64,000 nucleotides of DNA from Oscillospiraceae bacterium. GTDB lineage: Bacteria; Bacillota; Clostridia; Oscillospirales; Oscillospiraceae. The translations under genes and the position numbers were made by a program. The notes under the pieces are model-generated. The model saw nothing but the letters and a program-made list of their open reading frames with translations, did not search any database and was not told the DNA's origin. Positions within the stretch are counted from its first letter, which is position 1. Each line of letters begins with the position of its first letter. The stretch is from the NCBI GenBank assembly GCA_015068245.1, contig SVKU01000002.1:124001-188000 (forward strand). Reading direction: 5' to 3'. Below are positions 43,063 to 51,063 of the stretch, in pieces.

Positions 43063-44520
43063 TTACACAACTTTCAAAATTCCGCCGGAAGCAAGAGTGT
43101 ATTCGCCCGCTTCCGCACCCTTGGCTGTAATGGTCACGCCTGCAGGCGCATCGATTTTGTCAACATCGATGCTGCCCATGAATACCACATCGGAATCCTT
43201 GTCGGCATACCAGCTGCTTTCACCGTCCATTTTGACGATTGCGCCGCCGGTGACAGCCCCCTTGAGTCTGGAGTTTTCAAAGTAAACCACCATGCGGCGT
43301 TCAGTATCGCCATGAATAATATCGTTTTCGGTGTCCATATTGCGAAGCTTTACATGGATACCGTAAACCACGTCGCTGCCAACCTTTGCAGCCATGGGAT
43401 CATCGTTGACTCTGGAACGAACCAGAACGCCCGCAAGAGATTCGATCTTTGCACCATCGAAAAGGATATCGGCATTTTCGCTCTTGACGATGACTGCACA
43501 GTCTCTTGTGCGGATATCACCGCCAACAACGTCAAGTCCGCTGACCTGGGTGTTGGAGCCGCCCACAACGTGGATAAGTGCCAGATAGCTGCCGCACTTT
43601 GCCTTGCAGTCGCAGAACTTAACATCAGCTTCGCCGGCAATGATGGCGCCCATGTTGGCAACTTCAAGATCGCAGCGATTCAGAACGCAGTGGCACATGG
43701 TGTCGGCATAGGTACCGTATCCGGAACGGGTGGTAATGACCTTGCAGTCGTTGGCTTCCAGATAAACTCTGTCTCCGCCGGCGTCGGTGGAAAGAGCTGC
43801 CCAGCTGTCAGCAATTATGGTGGAATTATAGAAATAGGTTTCAGAATCCATTACTGTACAGTGGGTACGCATGTTGCCTTCGATTTCAAGATAAACGGGC
43901 GGCTTTGCCATGCCGGGGCCCATGACCCATGTAACTTCCTTAACATCGACAGGCCAGGGATCGCCGTGGGATACCAGCATGGAGTCGTAAACCTTGAGCA
44001 GGGAGTTGCCGCCGCAGGAAGTGGCACAGCGAAGTTTGCCGTCCATATTGATGAAGCAGTTTTTCAGTGTCAGCTTGCCGTGGTCTTCAACAGATGCGCC
44101 GGAGATCTTGCCGCCAAGACCCGCACCTTCGCCGGACAGCTTGATAACAGCATTGGACAGGGTAAAGTCGCTGCCTTCACCGGAAACATAAACGCCGCCG
44201 ATGGCACTGTTGGAGGAAAGCACCTCCACCATATCGCCTTCGTTGTCGGAAACAGTGCCGGCCAACAAGGCTGCCCCTGTCTCTTCGGAAGCAGGCAGAA
44301 GCTTTCCGTCTTTTATTTCAACACATGCAAAAGTGGGCTTTTGCTCCATCATGCCTTCAGGTCCGGGACCGCCGGGTCCGCCGGGACCTTCTCCGCCCGG
44401 GCCACCGGGGCCACCGGGACCACCAGGACCTCCAGGGCCGCCTTCGCCTTCGGGATGGGGCTGCATTTTAACATAAGGGCTTCTTACATATTCTTCATTA
44501 GGTATTCCGTTAATTATCAT
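43063..44520 (-). CDS. GGP-tract right-handed beta-helix protein 2
   Basis: The 485-aa start is at the ATG at 44518-44520 (MIINGIPNEE) behind GGAAAGGAAG; a longer frame has no ribosome site. It has no signal peptide. The Gly-Gly-Pro tract is at residues 25-57, interrupted by EGPGG. The beta-solenoid is parallel to that of protein 1, with shared rungs such as GNMRTHCTVMDSETYFYNST, WAALSTDAGG and SGYGTYADTMCHC, so the two are duplicates. Even the leader (GAAAGGAAGTACAAA) is conserved. Many cysteines lie in the rungs, fitting a reducing cytoplasmic location. It is transcribed as a single gene between the opp operon and the M20 hydrolase. Confidence 0.88.
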   Translation of the reverse strand: MIINGIPNEEYVRSPYVKMQPHPEGEGGPGGPGGPGGPGGPGGEGPGGPGGPGPEGMMEQKPTFACVEIKDGKLLPASEETGAALLAGTVSDNEGDMVEVLSSNSAIGGVYVSGEGSDFTLSNAVIKLSGEGAGLGGKISGASVEDHGKLTLKNCFINMDGKLRCATSCGGNSLLKVYDSMLVSHGDPWPVDVKEVTWVMGPGMAKPPVYLEIEGNMRTHCTVMDSETYFYNSTIIADSWAALSTDAGGDRVYLEANDCKVITTRSGYGTYADTMCHCVLNRCDLEVANMGAIIAGEADVKFCDCKAKCGSYLALIHVVGGSNTQVSGLDVVGGDIRTRDCAVIVKSENADILFDGAKIESLAGVLVRSRVNDDPMAAKVGSDVVYGIHVKLRNMDTENDIIHGDTERRMVVYFENSRLKGAVTGGAIVKMDGESSWYADKDSDVVFMGSIDVDKIDAPAGVTITAKGAEAGEYTLASGGILKVV

Positions 44521-44557
44521 TTTGTACTTCCTTTCCTTTTCTTGTTCACATGGTATT

Positions 44558-44586
44558 AGATTATCACAAATCCGATACCACCGCAA
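44558..44586 (-). promoter_or_regulatory. Promoter of beta-helix gene 2
   Basis: On the minus strand TTGCGG (44586-44581), 17 bases, TAATCT (44563-44558), 37 bases before the ATG. Confidence 0.65.
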
Positions 44587-44666
44587 TTGTCATAACCTGC
44601 GTTTCGCAGTCAAATAAGTACATCCCCGGCAGTCCATATTATTGCTGCCGCGATCCTAAAAATAAG

Positions 44667-44773
44667 CTGTCATTCCGAACATTGAGAGGTCAGCTCCGCT
44701 GACCTTGCAATGGAGGAATCCCCATCTTAAGCAGGGATATCTCCGCCGGTAAAACCGGCGTTCGAGATGACAG
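44667..44773. repeat. 107-bp MITE-like element with CTGTCAT-CGAAC ends
   Basis: Ends CTGTCATTCCGAAC (44667-44680) and GTTCGAGATGACAG (44760-44773) are inverted repeats with two mismatches. Inside are AGGTCAGC-TCC-GCTGACCT and CGCCGGT-AAA-ACCGGCG stems and a GGGGATTCCTCCATTGC block on the minus strand. A related partial copy is at 33819-33912. It lies between two minus-strand genes. Confidence 0.8.
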
Positions 44774-44780
44774 TTTATCT

Positions 44781-45929
44781 TTATTCACCAATCTCCAGCA
44801 GTCTGCGATACACTTCAACGCCTACCAACAGCACATCTTCATCAAAATCAAATCGGCAGTTGTGGAGGGGCTGATCGTTCTTGCCGCCCTGAATACCGAG
44901 CCACATGAATACCCCGGGAATCTGCTGCTGATAGCAGGCAAAATCCTCGGCAGCCATGGCAGGCTCAACAAGCACAATATCTTCCATGCCGGTGTAGGTA
45001 TACAGATCCTCCACCATGGAGCGGGGATTTTCCACGCTGGGATACTGGATTCGCTCGTAAACCTCAAACTTTGCTCCGGTGGCCAGGGCAACACCCTCTG
45101 TCATGGCATGTATCCTTGCCATCAGATTGTCGTAAACCTCCGATGAAAACACACGCAAAGTGCCGTTCATCTCCACCCTGTCGGCAATGACGTTTCTTGC
45201 GCTGCCGCCGGTAATGCGGCCGATAGTGAGCAGTGCGTCCTGGTGCGGGTCAACACTGCGGGTAATTGCGCTTTGCAGCATGGTTATAAGTTCGGCTGAT
45301 GCAACTATGGCATCGACCCCCATCTGCGGGCTGGCACCGTGGGCACTAACACCCTGTGCATAAATATCGAACTCGCAGCTTCTGGCCATCATATGACCCC
45401 AGCGGATACCGATTTTTCCCTTGGGCACCGTGGGCCACAGATGGATACCGTAAATGCGGTCTATGCAGGGGTCTTCCAGTGCGCCGTCCTCTATCATGGC
45501 AGCGGCTCCGCCCCAACCTTCTTCTGCAGGCTGGAACAGAAGCACTACGTTGTACTTCAGCTCACTGCGATGTTTTGCAATCAGCTGCGCCAGTGCCAGC
45601 AGCATTGTCATGTGTCCGTCATGGCCGCAGCCGTGCATTTTCCCCACATGGGACGAAACGTAATCTGTTTCGTTCTGCTCCAGCACGTTCAGTCCGTCCA
45701 TATCCGCCCTGAATCCAACGGTCTCCTGTGCATTTTCGGCATACCAAACCGCCTTGATGCCGGTGTCAGCCAGCGAATCCAGCACATCCGGCTGCAGTTT
45801 TTCCAGTTCGTCCATGATATATTGATGGGTCTTGTACAGTTCAAACCCCACTTCGGGGATCCTGTGCAGGGCTCGTCTTGTTTTTACGGCGTAGTCAAGC
45901 AGCGCCGCAACTTCATCATGAATCAGCAT
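44781..45929 (-). CDS. M20-family amidohydrolase (N-acyl-amino-acid/aminobenzoyl-glutamate type)
   Basis: The 382-aa metallo-hydrolase has HRIPEVGFELYKTHQYI at the start, the metal ligands in KMHGCGHDGHMTMLL and FQPAEEGWGGAAAMIEDG, a dimerisation domain with GVSAHGASPQMGVDAI, and the last metal ligand region in PLHNCRFDFDED. Members remove acyl groups from amino acids or peptides. It lies downstream of a FAD protein and GH3 gene on the same strand (29 bases) and next to the opp operon, which suggests processing of imported peptides or acyl-amino acids. Confidence 0.93.
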   Translation of the reverse strand: MLIHDEVAALLDYAVKTRRALHRIPEVGFELYKTHQYIMDELEKLQPDVLDSLADTGIKAVWYAENAQETVGFRADMDGLNVLEQNETDYVSSHVGKMHGCGHDGHMTMLLALAQLIAKHRSELKYNVVLLFQPAEEGWGGAAAMIEDGALEDPCIDRIYGIHLWPTVPKGKIGIRWGHMMARSCEFDIYAQGVSAHGASPQMGVDAIVASAELITMLQSAITRSVDPHQDALLTIGRITGGSARNVIADRVEMNGTLRVFSSEVYDNLMARIHAMTEGVALATGAKFEVYERIQYPSVENPRSMVEDLYTYTGMEDIVLVEPAMAAEDFACYQQQIPGVFMWLGIQGGKNDQPLHNCRFDFDEDVLLVGVEVYRRLLEIGE

Positions 45930-45958
45930 ATTAAATATCCTTTTTCTCTTTATCCGTG

Positions 45959-47347
45959 TTATACCAGCTTTCGACCCATAAGGACACCCATAACAGATGC
46001 CATCATCAGTCCTCTTGTCCAGCCGCTGGAATCGCCAAGGCAGTGAAGCCCCTCAACATTGGTGTTGAAATCCTCGTCCATCTTGACACGGTTGGAATAG
46101 AACTTCAGTTCGGGAGAATACAGCAAGGTTTCGTTTGCCGCAAAACCCGGAACAACATAATCCACTGCTTTAATGAAATTTATAATGTTAATCATCGCCC
46201 TGTAAGGCATGGCTGCGGTGATATCCCCCGCAACGGCATCGGGCAGAGTGGGACGCACATTGGACTGGCTCAGTTCCTTTTCCCATGTACGCTTGCCGTC
46301 CAGAATATCACCAAATCTCTGGACAAGGATATGACCCGCTCCAAGCATATTTGTCAGTTCGCCGATCTTCTGGGCATATGCAATGGGTTGGTTGAAAGGA
46401 TAGGAAAAGTTATGGGAGCACAGTATGGCCAGGTTTGTGTTGTTGGACTTGGTATCCTTGAAAGAATGTCCGTTGACCACAGCCAAATCGTTGTCGTAAT
46501 TCTCCTGACTTACGAAGCCTCCGGGATTCTGGCAGAAAGTACGCACCTTGTTCTTGAAAGGCTGGGGATAACCGATGAGTTTGGATTCGTACAATACCTT
46601 GTTGACGGTTTCCATTATCTCGTTTCGGACTTCCACACGGACACCTATATCAACGGTTCCGGGCTGATGAGCGATGCTGTATTCTGCGCATATCTTTTCC
46701 AGCCAGTCGGCGCCTCTTCGTCCGGTAGCAACAACGGTGTGGGCAGCGGTCAGCTCTTTGGTATCCTTACCGTCGGTGATACGGACGCCCTTGCAGCAGC
46801 CATCTTCCAGTATAAGGTCGGTGCACTCCCAACCGAATATCAGCTCCACACCGTTTTCCTGCAGATACTGCTCAATGCGGTAATAGATATCCTGAGCTTT
46901 TTCGGTGCCCATATGGCGTATGGGGCAGTCCACCAGCTTCAAGCCTGCGTGAATGGCACGTTTTCTTATTTCCTTGACTTCTTCCGGGTCTCCAACGCCT
47001 TCCACATGGGTATCGGCTCCGAACTCCAGATAAATACCATCGGTATAGTCAATGGTGTCCTGAGCAAGATTTTCACCAATAAGGCTTGGCAAGTCTCCGC
47101 CTACCTCATAGCTGAGAGAAAGCTTTCCATCGGAAAAAGCTCCCGCTCCGGAAAATCCGGTGGTTATGTGGCAGTAGGGCTTGCAGTTCATGCACTGACC
47201 GGTTTTTGCCTTGGGGCAGGCTCTTTTTTCCACAGCTCTGCCCTTTTCGATTATGGTTATTTTCTTTTTGCTTCCTTTGCGGAGCATTTCCACTGCGGTA
47301 AATATTCCCGCAGGTCCCGCTCCCACAATTACTACGTTATCTGACAT
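45959..47347 (-). CDS. FAD-dependent oxidoreductase of the COG2509 type
   Basis: The 462-aa protein has the Rossmann motif VVIVGAGPAGIFTAVEML and a Cys-rich segment ACPKAKTGQCMNCKPYCHITTGFSGAGAFSDGKL (residues about 44-77, shown here as its key cysteines C44, C52, C55 and C59). The C-terminal GDSSGWTRGLMMASVMG is typical of uncharacterised FAD-dependent dehydrogenases widespread in Firmicutes. Substrate is unknown. It starts 16 bases after the GH3 stop and is likely co-transcribed with the M20 gene behind it. Confidence 0.9.
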   Translation of the reverse strand: MSDNVVIVGAGPAGIFTAVEMLRKGSKKKITIIEKGRAVEKRACPKAKTGQCMNCKPYCHITTGFSGAGAFSDGKLSLSYEVGGDLPSLIGENLAQDTIDYTDGIYLEFGADTHVEGVGDPEEVKEIRKRAIHAGLKLVDCPIRHMGTEKAQDIYYRIEQYLQENGVELIFGWECTDLILEDGCCKGVRITDGKDTKELTAAHTVVATGRRGADWLEKICAEYSIAHQPGTVDIGVRVEVRNEIMETVNKVLYESKLIGYPQPFKNKVRTFCQNPGGFVSQENYDNDLAVVNGHSFKDTKSNNTNLAILCSHNFSYPFNQPIAYAQKIGELTNMLGAGHILVQRFGDILDGKRTWEKELSQSNVRPTLPDAVAGDITAAMPYRAMINIINFIKAVDYVVPGFAANETLLYSPELKFYSNRVKMDEDFNTNVEGLHCLGDSSGWTRGLMMASVMGVLMGRKLV

Positions 47348-47362
47348 ATTTATCTCCTGACA

Positions 47363-49939
47363 TTATTTCTGAGGAAGTTTAAAAATTACATTGAGAATAT
47401 GGCACACGGACCTTTCCAGCATAGCACGGGTGACACTCATCTGCTTTTTGGCTTCGCCCTTTGATACCACAGGCTCGTCGCTTTCAACACCGTCTATTAT
47501 TGCCTGAATACTGGACTTTCCGCCGGGCTGGATCATATCGTTTCCTGCATACATGCTCATGGCAGGACTGGACTGTCCACCGCCCCAGTCGGTCATAATA
47601 AGCCCGCCGAATCCCCATTCATCTCTGGCAATAGCGGTACACAAATCATAGTTGTCGGCTGCCGGTACACCGTTGATGTCGTTGTATGAGGTCATTATAG
47701 CCAGAGGTGCTGCTTTTCTGACTGCCAGTTCAAATCCTTTGAGATAAATCTCTCTCAGAGCACGCTGTTCAACCACGGAGTTGGAGTTTGTACGCTGGTT
47801 TTCCTGGCTGTTGCAGGCAAAATGCTTCAGCGTAACGCCTACACCTCTGGACTGAACTCCCTCGGTAATAGCAGCAGCCACAAGACCGGTAAGTCTGGGA
47901 TCTTCGGAATAGTATTCAAAGTTTCTTCCGCAGAAGGGGTGGCGATGGATGTTCATACCGGGAGCAAGCCACAGATCCACCTTGTATTCCAGCATTTCCA
48001 GACCCACGGCAGCGCCTACGGACCGGATAAGCTCTTCGTCCCAGCTGGATGCCAGCAAAGTGCCTACAGGGAAAGCCGTGCAGTTCTGACGTTTTACAAC
48101 TTCGCCTTCTTCGTCTTTGATCTCACGGGTGATGCGAACACCTGCCGGGCCGTCGGCAAGAATGATCCGGCGGATACCGTACTTCTCGCTCATGTCCACA
48201 GTCTGACCTGCGGCACCGGGTACGGAGTTGGGTTCGCCCATATCCATACCGCCAACACCCATATGGGAGGCTTCGCCATCGCCGTCGGGCTTGGGCATGT
48301 TTTCGAATATATCTGCGGGCATGGCCGTCATATCCATACCTGTGCCGCAGCAAAGCGCCGCCATTTCCTCAACTGTCATCTGGGCAACGACATTGGCAAC
48401 GGTGCACTTGCCTTCGCGAACATCGTCAAGAGTCAGCAGTTCGTCACCGGCGGGCACACAGCCCTTGAACTGACCGCTGTAACGGACAGTCTTTTCCTTG
48501 AAAGTCTTGGAACTGAGGCGGACAGCCATTTTTGCCGCAGCTTCCAGCTGTGCGTTTTCTTCTTCGTAAGTGTAGGGAGTTGCTCCCTGTTTGGTAATGG
48601 GGTTGAAATCGGGGCTGTCTGTTCTGGGCATACGGCCGGACAGGATAAGGGTCTTTACCTCACGGTCGATGTAAACGGCTCCCACAACATAAGTGTCTCT
48701 CGAGCTTCTGCCCGCACGAATATAGTAATGACCGCTTTCGAGGATATAGGCAAAATCCTGCTCACTGTAGGAAGCCATATCCGCCACGTCGAAAGTAACG
48801 CTCAATTCCTGGCTTTCACCGGGTGCAAGCAGACCTGTCTTTGCAAAGCCCGCCAGTTCCTGATACGGTTTTTCCAGCTTGCCGTCGGGAGCGGAGAAAT
48901 AAACCTCCAGCACATCCTTGCCGCTGTATTCTTCGCTGACGTTGCAGACTGTGGCTTTAACGGTTATTTTTCCGCTTTCAACTTCCATGGCGCAGGCAGT
49001 GGTTTCAAACTCTGCGTAGGAAAGGCCATAACCAAAGGGGAAAGTAACGTCCACACCAAAGGTATCAAAATAACGGTAGCCTACAAATACGCCTTCTTCA
49101 TAATTGATATAGCACTGTTCTTCAACAGCTCCCGGACCGCCGGGTCCGGGACCCATGGCAGGAAATACCAGACCGTTTTTCTTATGGGTACCGAAGTTGC
49201 GGTAAGAGGGGTAATCTTCAATATGCTTTGCCCAGCTGTCTGTAAGTTTGCCGGAGGGGGTTACGGCACCGCAAAGCACATCTGCCACAGCATGGCCACC
49301 CTCCTGTCCGGGCAGAGATGTAAACAAAACCGCCTTGAACCGATCATCGATGAAAGAAGAATCTATAACACCGGAAGTGTTCAGCAGCAGCACCACGTTT
49401 TCAAAGTGCCTGCAAACCTCAGCTATCATTTCCTCTTCATCGTCCTGCAGGAAGTAGTCACCTTTTTTACCGGGCATGTCGGCACCCTCGCCTGCAATAC
49501 GGGAAATGACGATAATTGCGGCCCTGTTGCGCTCCGCAGCCAGTTCAACATTGACGATACTGATGGGCATCTGGTCCTCGGAGAAAACATCGGGAGTAAG
49601 GAAGCTCACTTCCTTTTTAGGGTGATTCGCTGCCCATGCTTCATACTTGGAAGCCACAAGACGGTCCACTTCCAGTGCTTCACAGGCTGTAAGCCCTTCG
49701 AGAATATTCACATTTCGGACGTTGTTGACTTCACCGGAGCCGGTACCGCCCTTAATGGTATAAATCTGTCCTATACCAAAGACAGCAACGGGGTATTTGC
49801 CCTCATCAGCCTTAAGCGGCAAAAGATTGTCTTCATTTTTCAGCAGAACCATACTTTCGGCAGCCGCCATACGGGAAACCTGAGCACAGAAGTTTTCCCG
49901 GGCAGTACCGGTAAGCAGAGTATTTCTGACAGTAGCCAT
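47363..49939 (-). CDS. Family 3 glycoside hydrolase with swapped domain order
   Basis: The 858-aa start is at the ATG at 49937-49939 behind GAGGTGG. The usual C-terminal GH3 domain and fibronectin-III-like domain come first: TSLPGQEGGHAVADVL with the probable acid/base Glu, then EVYFSAPDGK. The TIM barrel with IMTDWGGG (nucleophile Asp) and LKHFACNSQENQRT follows, an order known for some ruminococcal beta-glucosidases. A short insert MGPGPGGPGAV precedes YEEGVFVGYRYFD, and a Gly/Met/Asp-rich insert (about 550-585) starts the barrel domain. No signal peptide is present, so it acts on imported oligosaccharides or glycosides. Divergent from noc. Confidence 0.92.
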   Translation of the reverse strand: MATVRNTLLTGTARENFCAQVSRMAAAESMVLLKNEDNLLPLKADEGKYPVAVFGIGQIYTIKGGTGSGEVNNVRNVNILEGLTACEALEVDRLVASKYEAWAANHPKKEVSFLTPDVFSEDQMPISIVNVELAAERNRAAIIVISRIAGEGADMPGKKGDYFLQDDEEEMIAEVCRHFENVVLLLNTSGVIDSSFIDDRFKAVLFTSLPGQEGGHAVADVLCGAVTPSGKLTDSWAKHIEDYPSYRNFGTHKKNGLVFPAMGPGPGGPGAVEEQCYINYEEGVFVGYRYFDTFGVDVTFPFGYGLSYAEFETTACAMEVESGKITVKATVCNVSEEYSGKDVLEVYFSAPDGKLEKPYQELAGFAKTGLLAPGESQELSVTFDVADMASYSEQDFAYILESGHYYIRAGRSSRDTYVVGAVYIDREVKTLILSGRMPRTDSPDFNPITKQGATPYTYEEENAQLEAAAKMAVRLSSKTFKEKTVRYSGQFKGCVPAGDELLTLDDVREGKCTVANVVAQMTVEEMAALCCGTGMDMTAMPADIFENMPKPDGDGEASHMGVGGMDMGEPNSVPGAAGQTVDMSEKYGIRRIILADGPAGVRITREIKDEEGEVVKRQNCTAFPVGTLLASSWDEELIRSVGAAVGLEMLEYKVDLWLAPGMNIHRHPFCGRNFEYYSEDPRLTGLVAAAITEGVQSRGVGVTLKHFACNSQENQRTNSNSVVEQRALREIYLKGFELAVRKAAPLAIMTSYNDINGVPAADNYDLCTAIARDEWGFGGLIMTDWGGGQSSPAMSMYAGNDMIQPGGKSSIQAIIDGVESDEPVVSKGEAKKQMSVTRAMLERSVCHILNVIFKLPQK

Positions 49940-50140
49940 AGTAATTACCACCTCTTATTTAAATCTCAATATCTACACGTTTATACATCTATATAATATC
50001 CTAACATCGGACGTGTTTCAACTACAAATTGATTGCGGTCATGCTTTTCTTCTGCGACAGCTTTCCCTATAATGCACATTCCCAAGGGTATACAATGGTA
50101 AACATAATATGGAAAATTTTTACATTATGAGGTGAAGCAA

Positions 50141-50944
50141 ATGGAGACTTTCAGAAAGCGGTCCTTTTTTGAAAACAACCGTGTTGTATACGTTCCCGTT
50201 CGGGACATAACCCCCAATCCGGATCAGCCGAGAAAGGTATTTGACCGTCAGGCTTTGGAGGAGTTGGCAGACAGCATCAGGAGATACGGTATAATCCAAC
50301 CTCTCTCTGTCAGAAAAAAGGGTAAGGGCTACGAGCTTGTGGCAGGAGAACGCCGGCTCAGAGCAGCCATGATGGCAGGGCTCAGTGATATTCCCTGCAT
50401 CGTCCTGACAGTGGACAGCCAGCAGTCCGGCATGATAGCACTGGTTGAGAATCTTCAGCGCAGAGACCTTGACTTTATCGAAGAAGCACAGGGACTTGCC
50501 CGGCTTATGAAGCTGTATGGCCTCAGCCAGGAGCAAGCTGCCGCAAGGGTGGGAAAATCCCAGTCGGCAGTAGCCAACAAGCTGCGTCTGCTGAAACACT
50601 CCCAACGGATACTGCAGACTATGCGGGATAACAATCTTTCCGAACGGCATGCCAGAGCCCTGTTGCGCATTGACGAAGAGGGCGACAGATGGCAAGCATT
50701 GCAGCACATAATCGCCAACGATCTGACAGTGGCGAAAACCGAGCAGTATATCGATTCACTGTTGGCTGTTTCTGATGAAAGACCCACCGGCCAGACCAGA
50801 ACACTTCTTTTAAAGGACGTTCGTTTTTTCCTGAACTCGATAAAAAACAACCTGCGCACCATACAGGACGCAGGTATTCCGGCCGATATGCAGCGCAGCG
50901 AAACCGACGAAGCCGTGGTGCTGACCATCACCATCGGGAAGTAG
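50141..50944 (+). CDS. noc: ParB-family nucleoid occlusion-type protein
   Basis: The 267-aa start is at the ATG at 50141 (METFRKRS) behind GAGGTG. The ParB N-terminal CTPase domain shows DITPNPDQPRKVFD and GERRLRAAMMAG, the CTP-binding box. A KorB-like HTH (SQEQAAARVGKSQSAVANKLRLL) follows, then a C-terminal dimerisation region. No ParA partner adjoins it, which favours Noc over Spo0J. The protein spreads on DNA from parS-like sites and links division to chromosome position. The assignment between Noc and a second ParB is moderately sure. Confidence 0.85.
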   Translation: METFRKRSFFENNRVVYVPVRDITPNPDQPRKVFDRQALEELADSIRRYGIIQPLSVRKKGKGYELVAGERRLRAAMMAGLSDIPCIVLTVDSQQSGMIALVENLQRRDLDFIEEAQGLARLMKLYGLSQEQAAARVGKSQSAVANKLRLLKHSQRILQTMRDNNLSERHARALLRIDEEGDRWQALQHIIANDLTVAKTEQYIDSLLAVSDERPTGQTRTLLLKDVRFFLNSIKNNLRTIQDAGIPADMQRSETDEAVVLTITIGK

Positions 50945-50986
50945 GGTACATATGTGCCCTTATGCTACAGCAGTGCTCCCCCACAC

Positions 50987-51015
50987 TTGACATCGGTTTT
51001 TCTTTGTCATAAAAT
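50987..51015 (+). promoter_or_regulatory. Promoter of beta-helix gene 3
   Basis: Perfect TTGACA (50987-50992), 17 bases, TAAAAT (51010-51015), 48 bases before the ATG. Confidence 0.8.
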
Positions 51016-51063
51016 CAGTATGTATATTTATAAATATTGATAGAATGAAAGGAAAAGGAAAAC

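Noticed and set aside
44667-44773. Riboswitch or structured leader of the neighbouring gene
   Set aside because: It lies after the start-side spacer of a minus-strand gene, has inverted terminal repeats and a second partial copy in an unrelated spacer, so a repeat element is the better reading.
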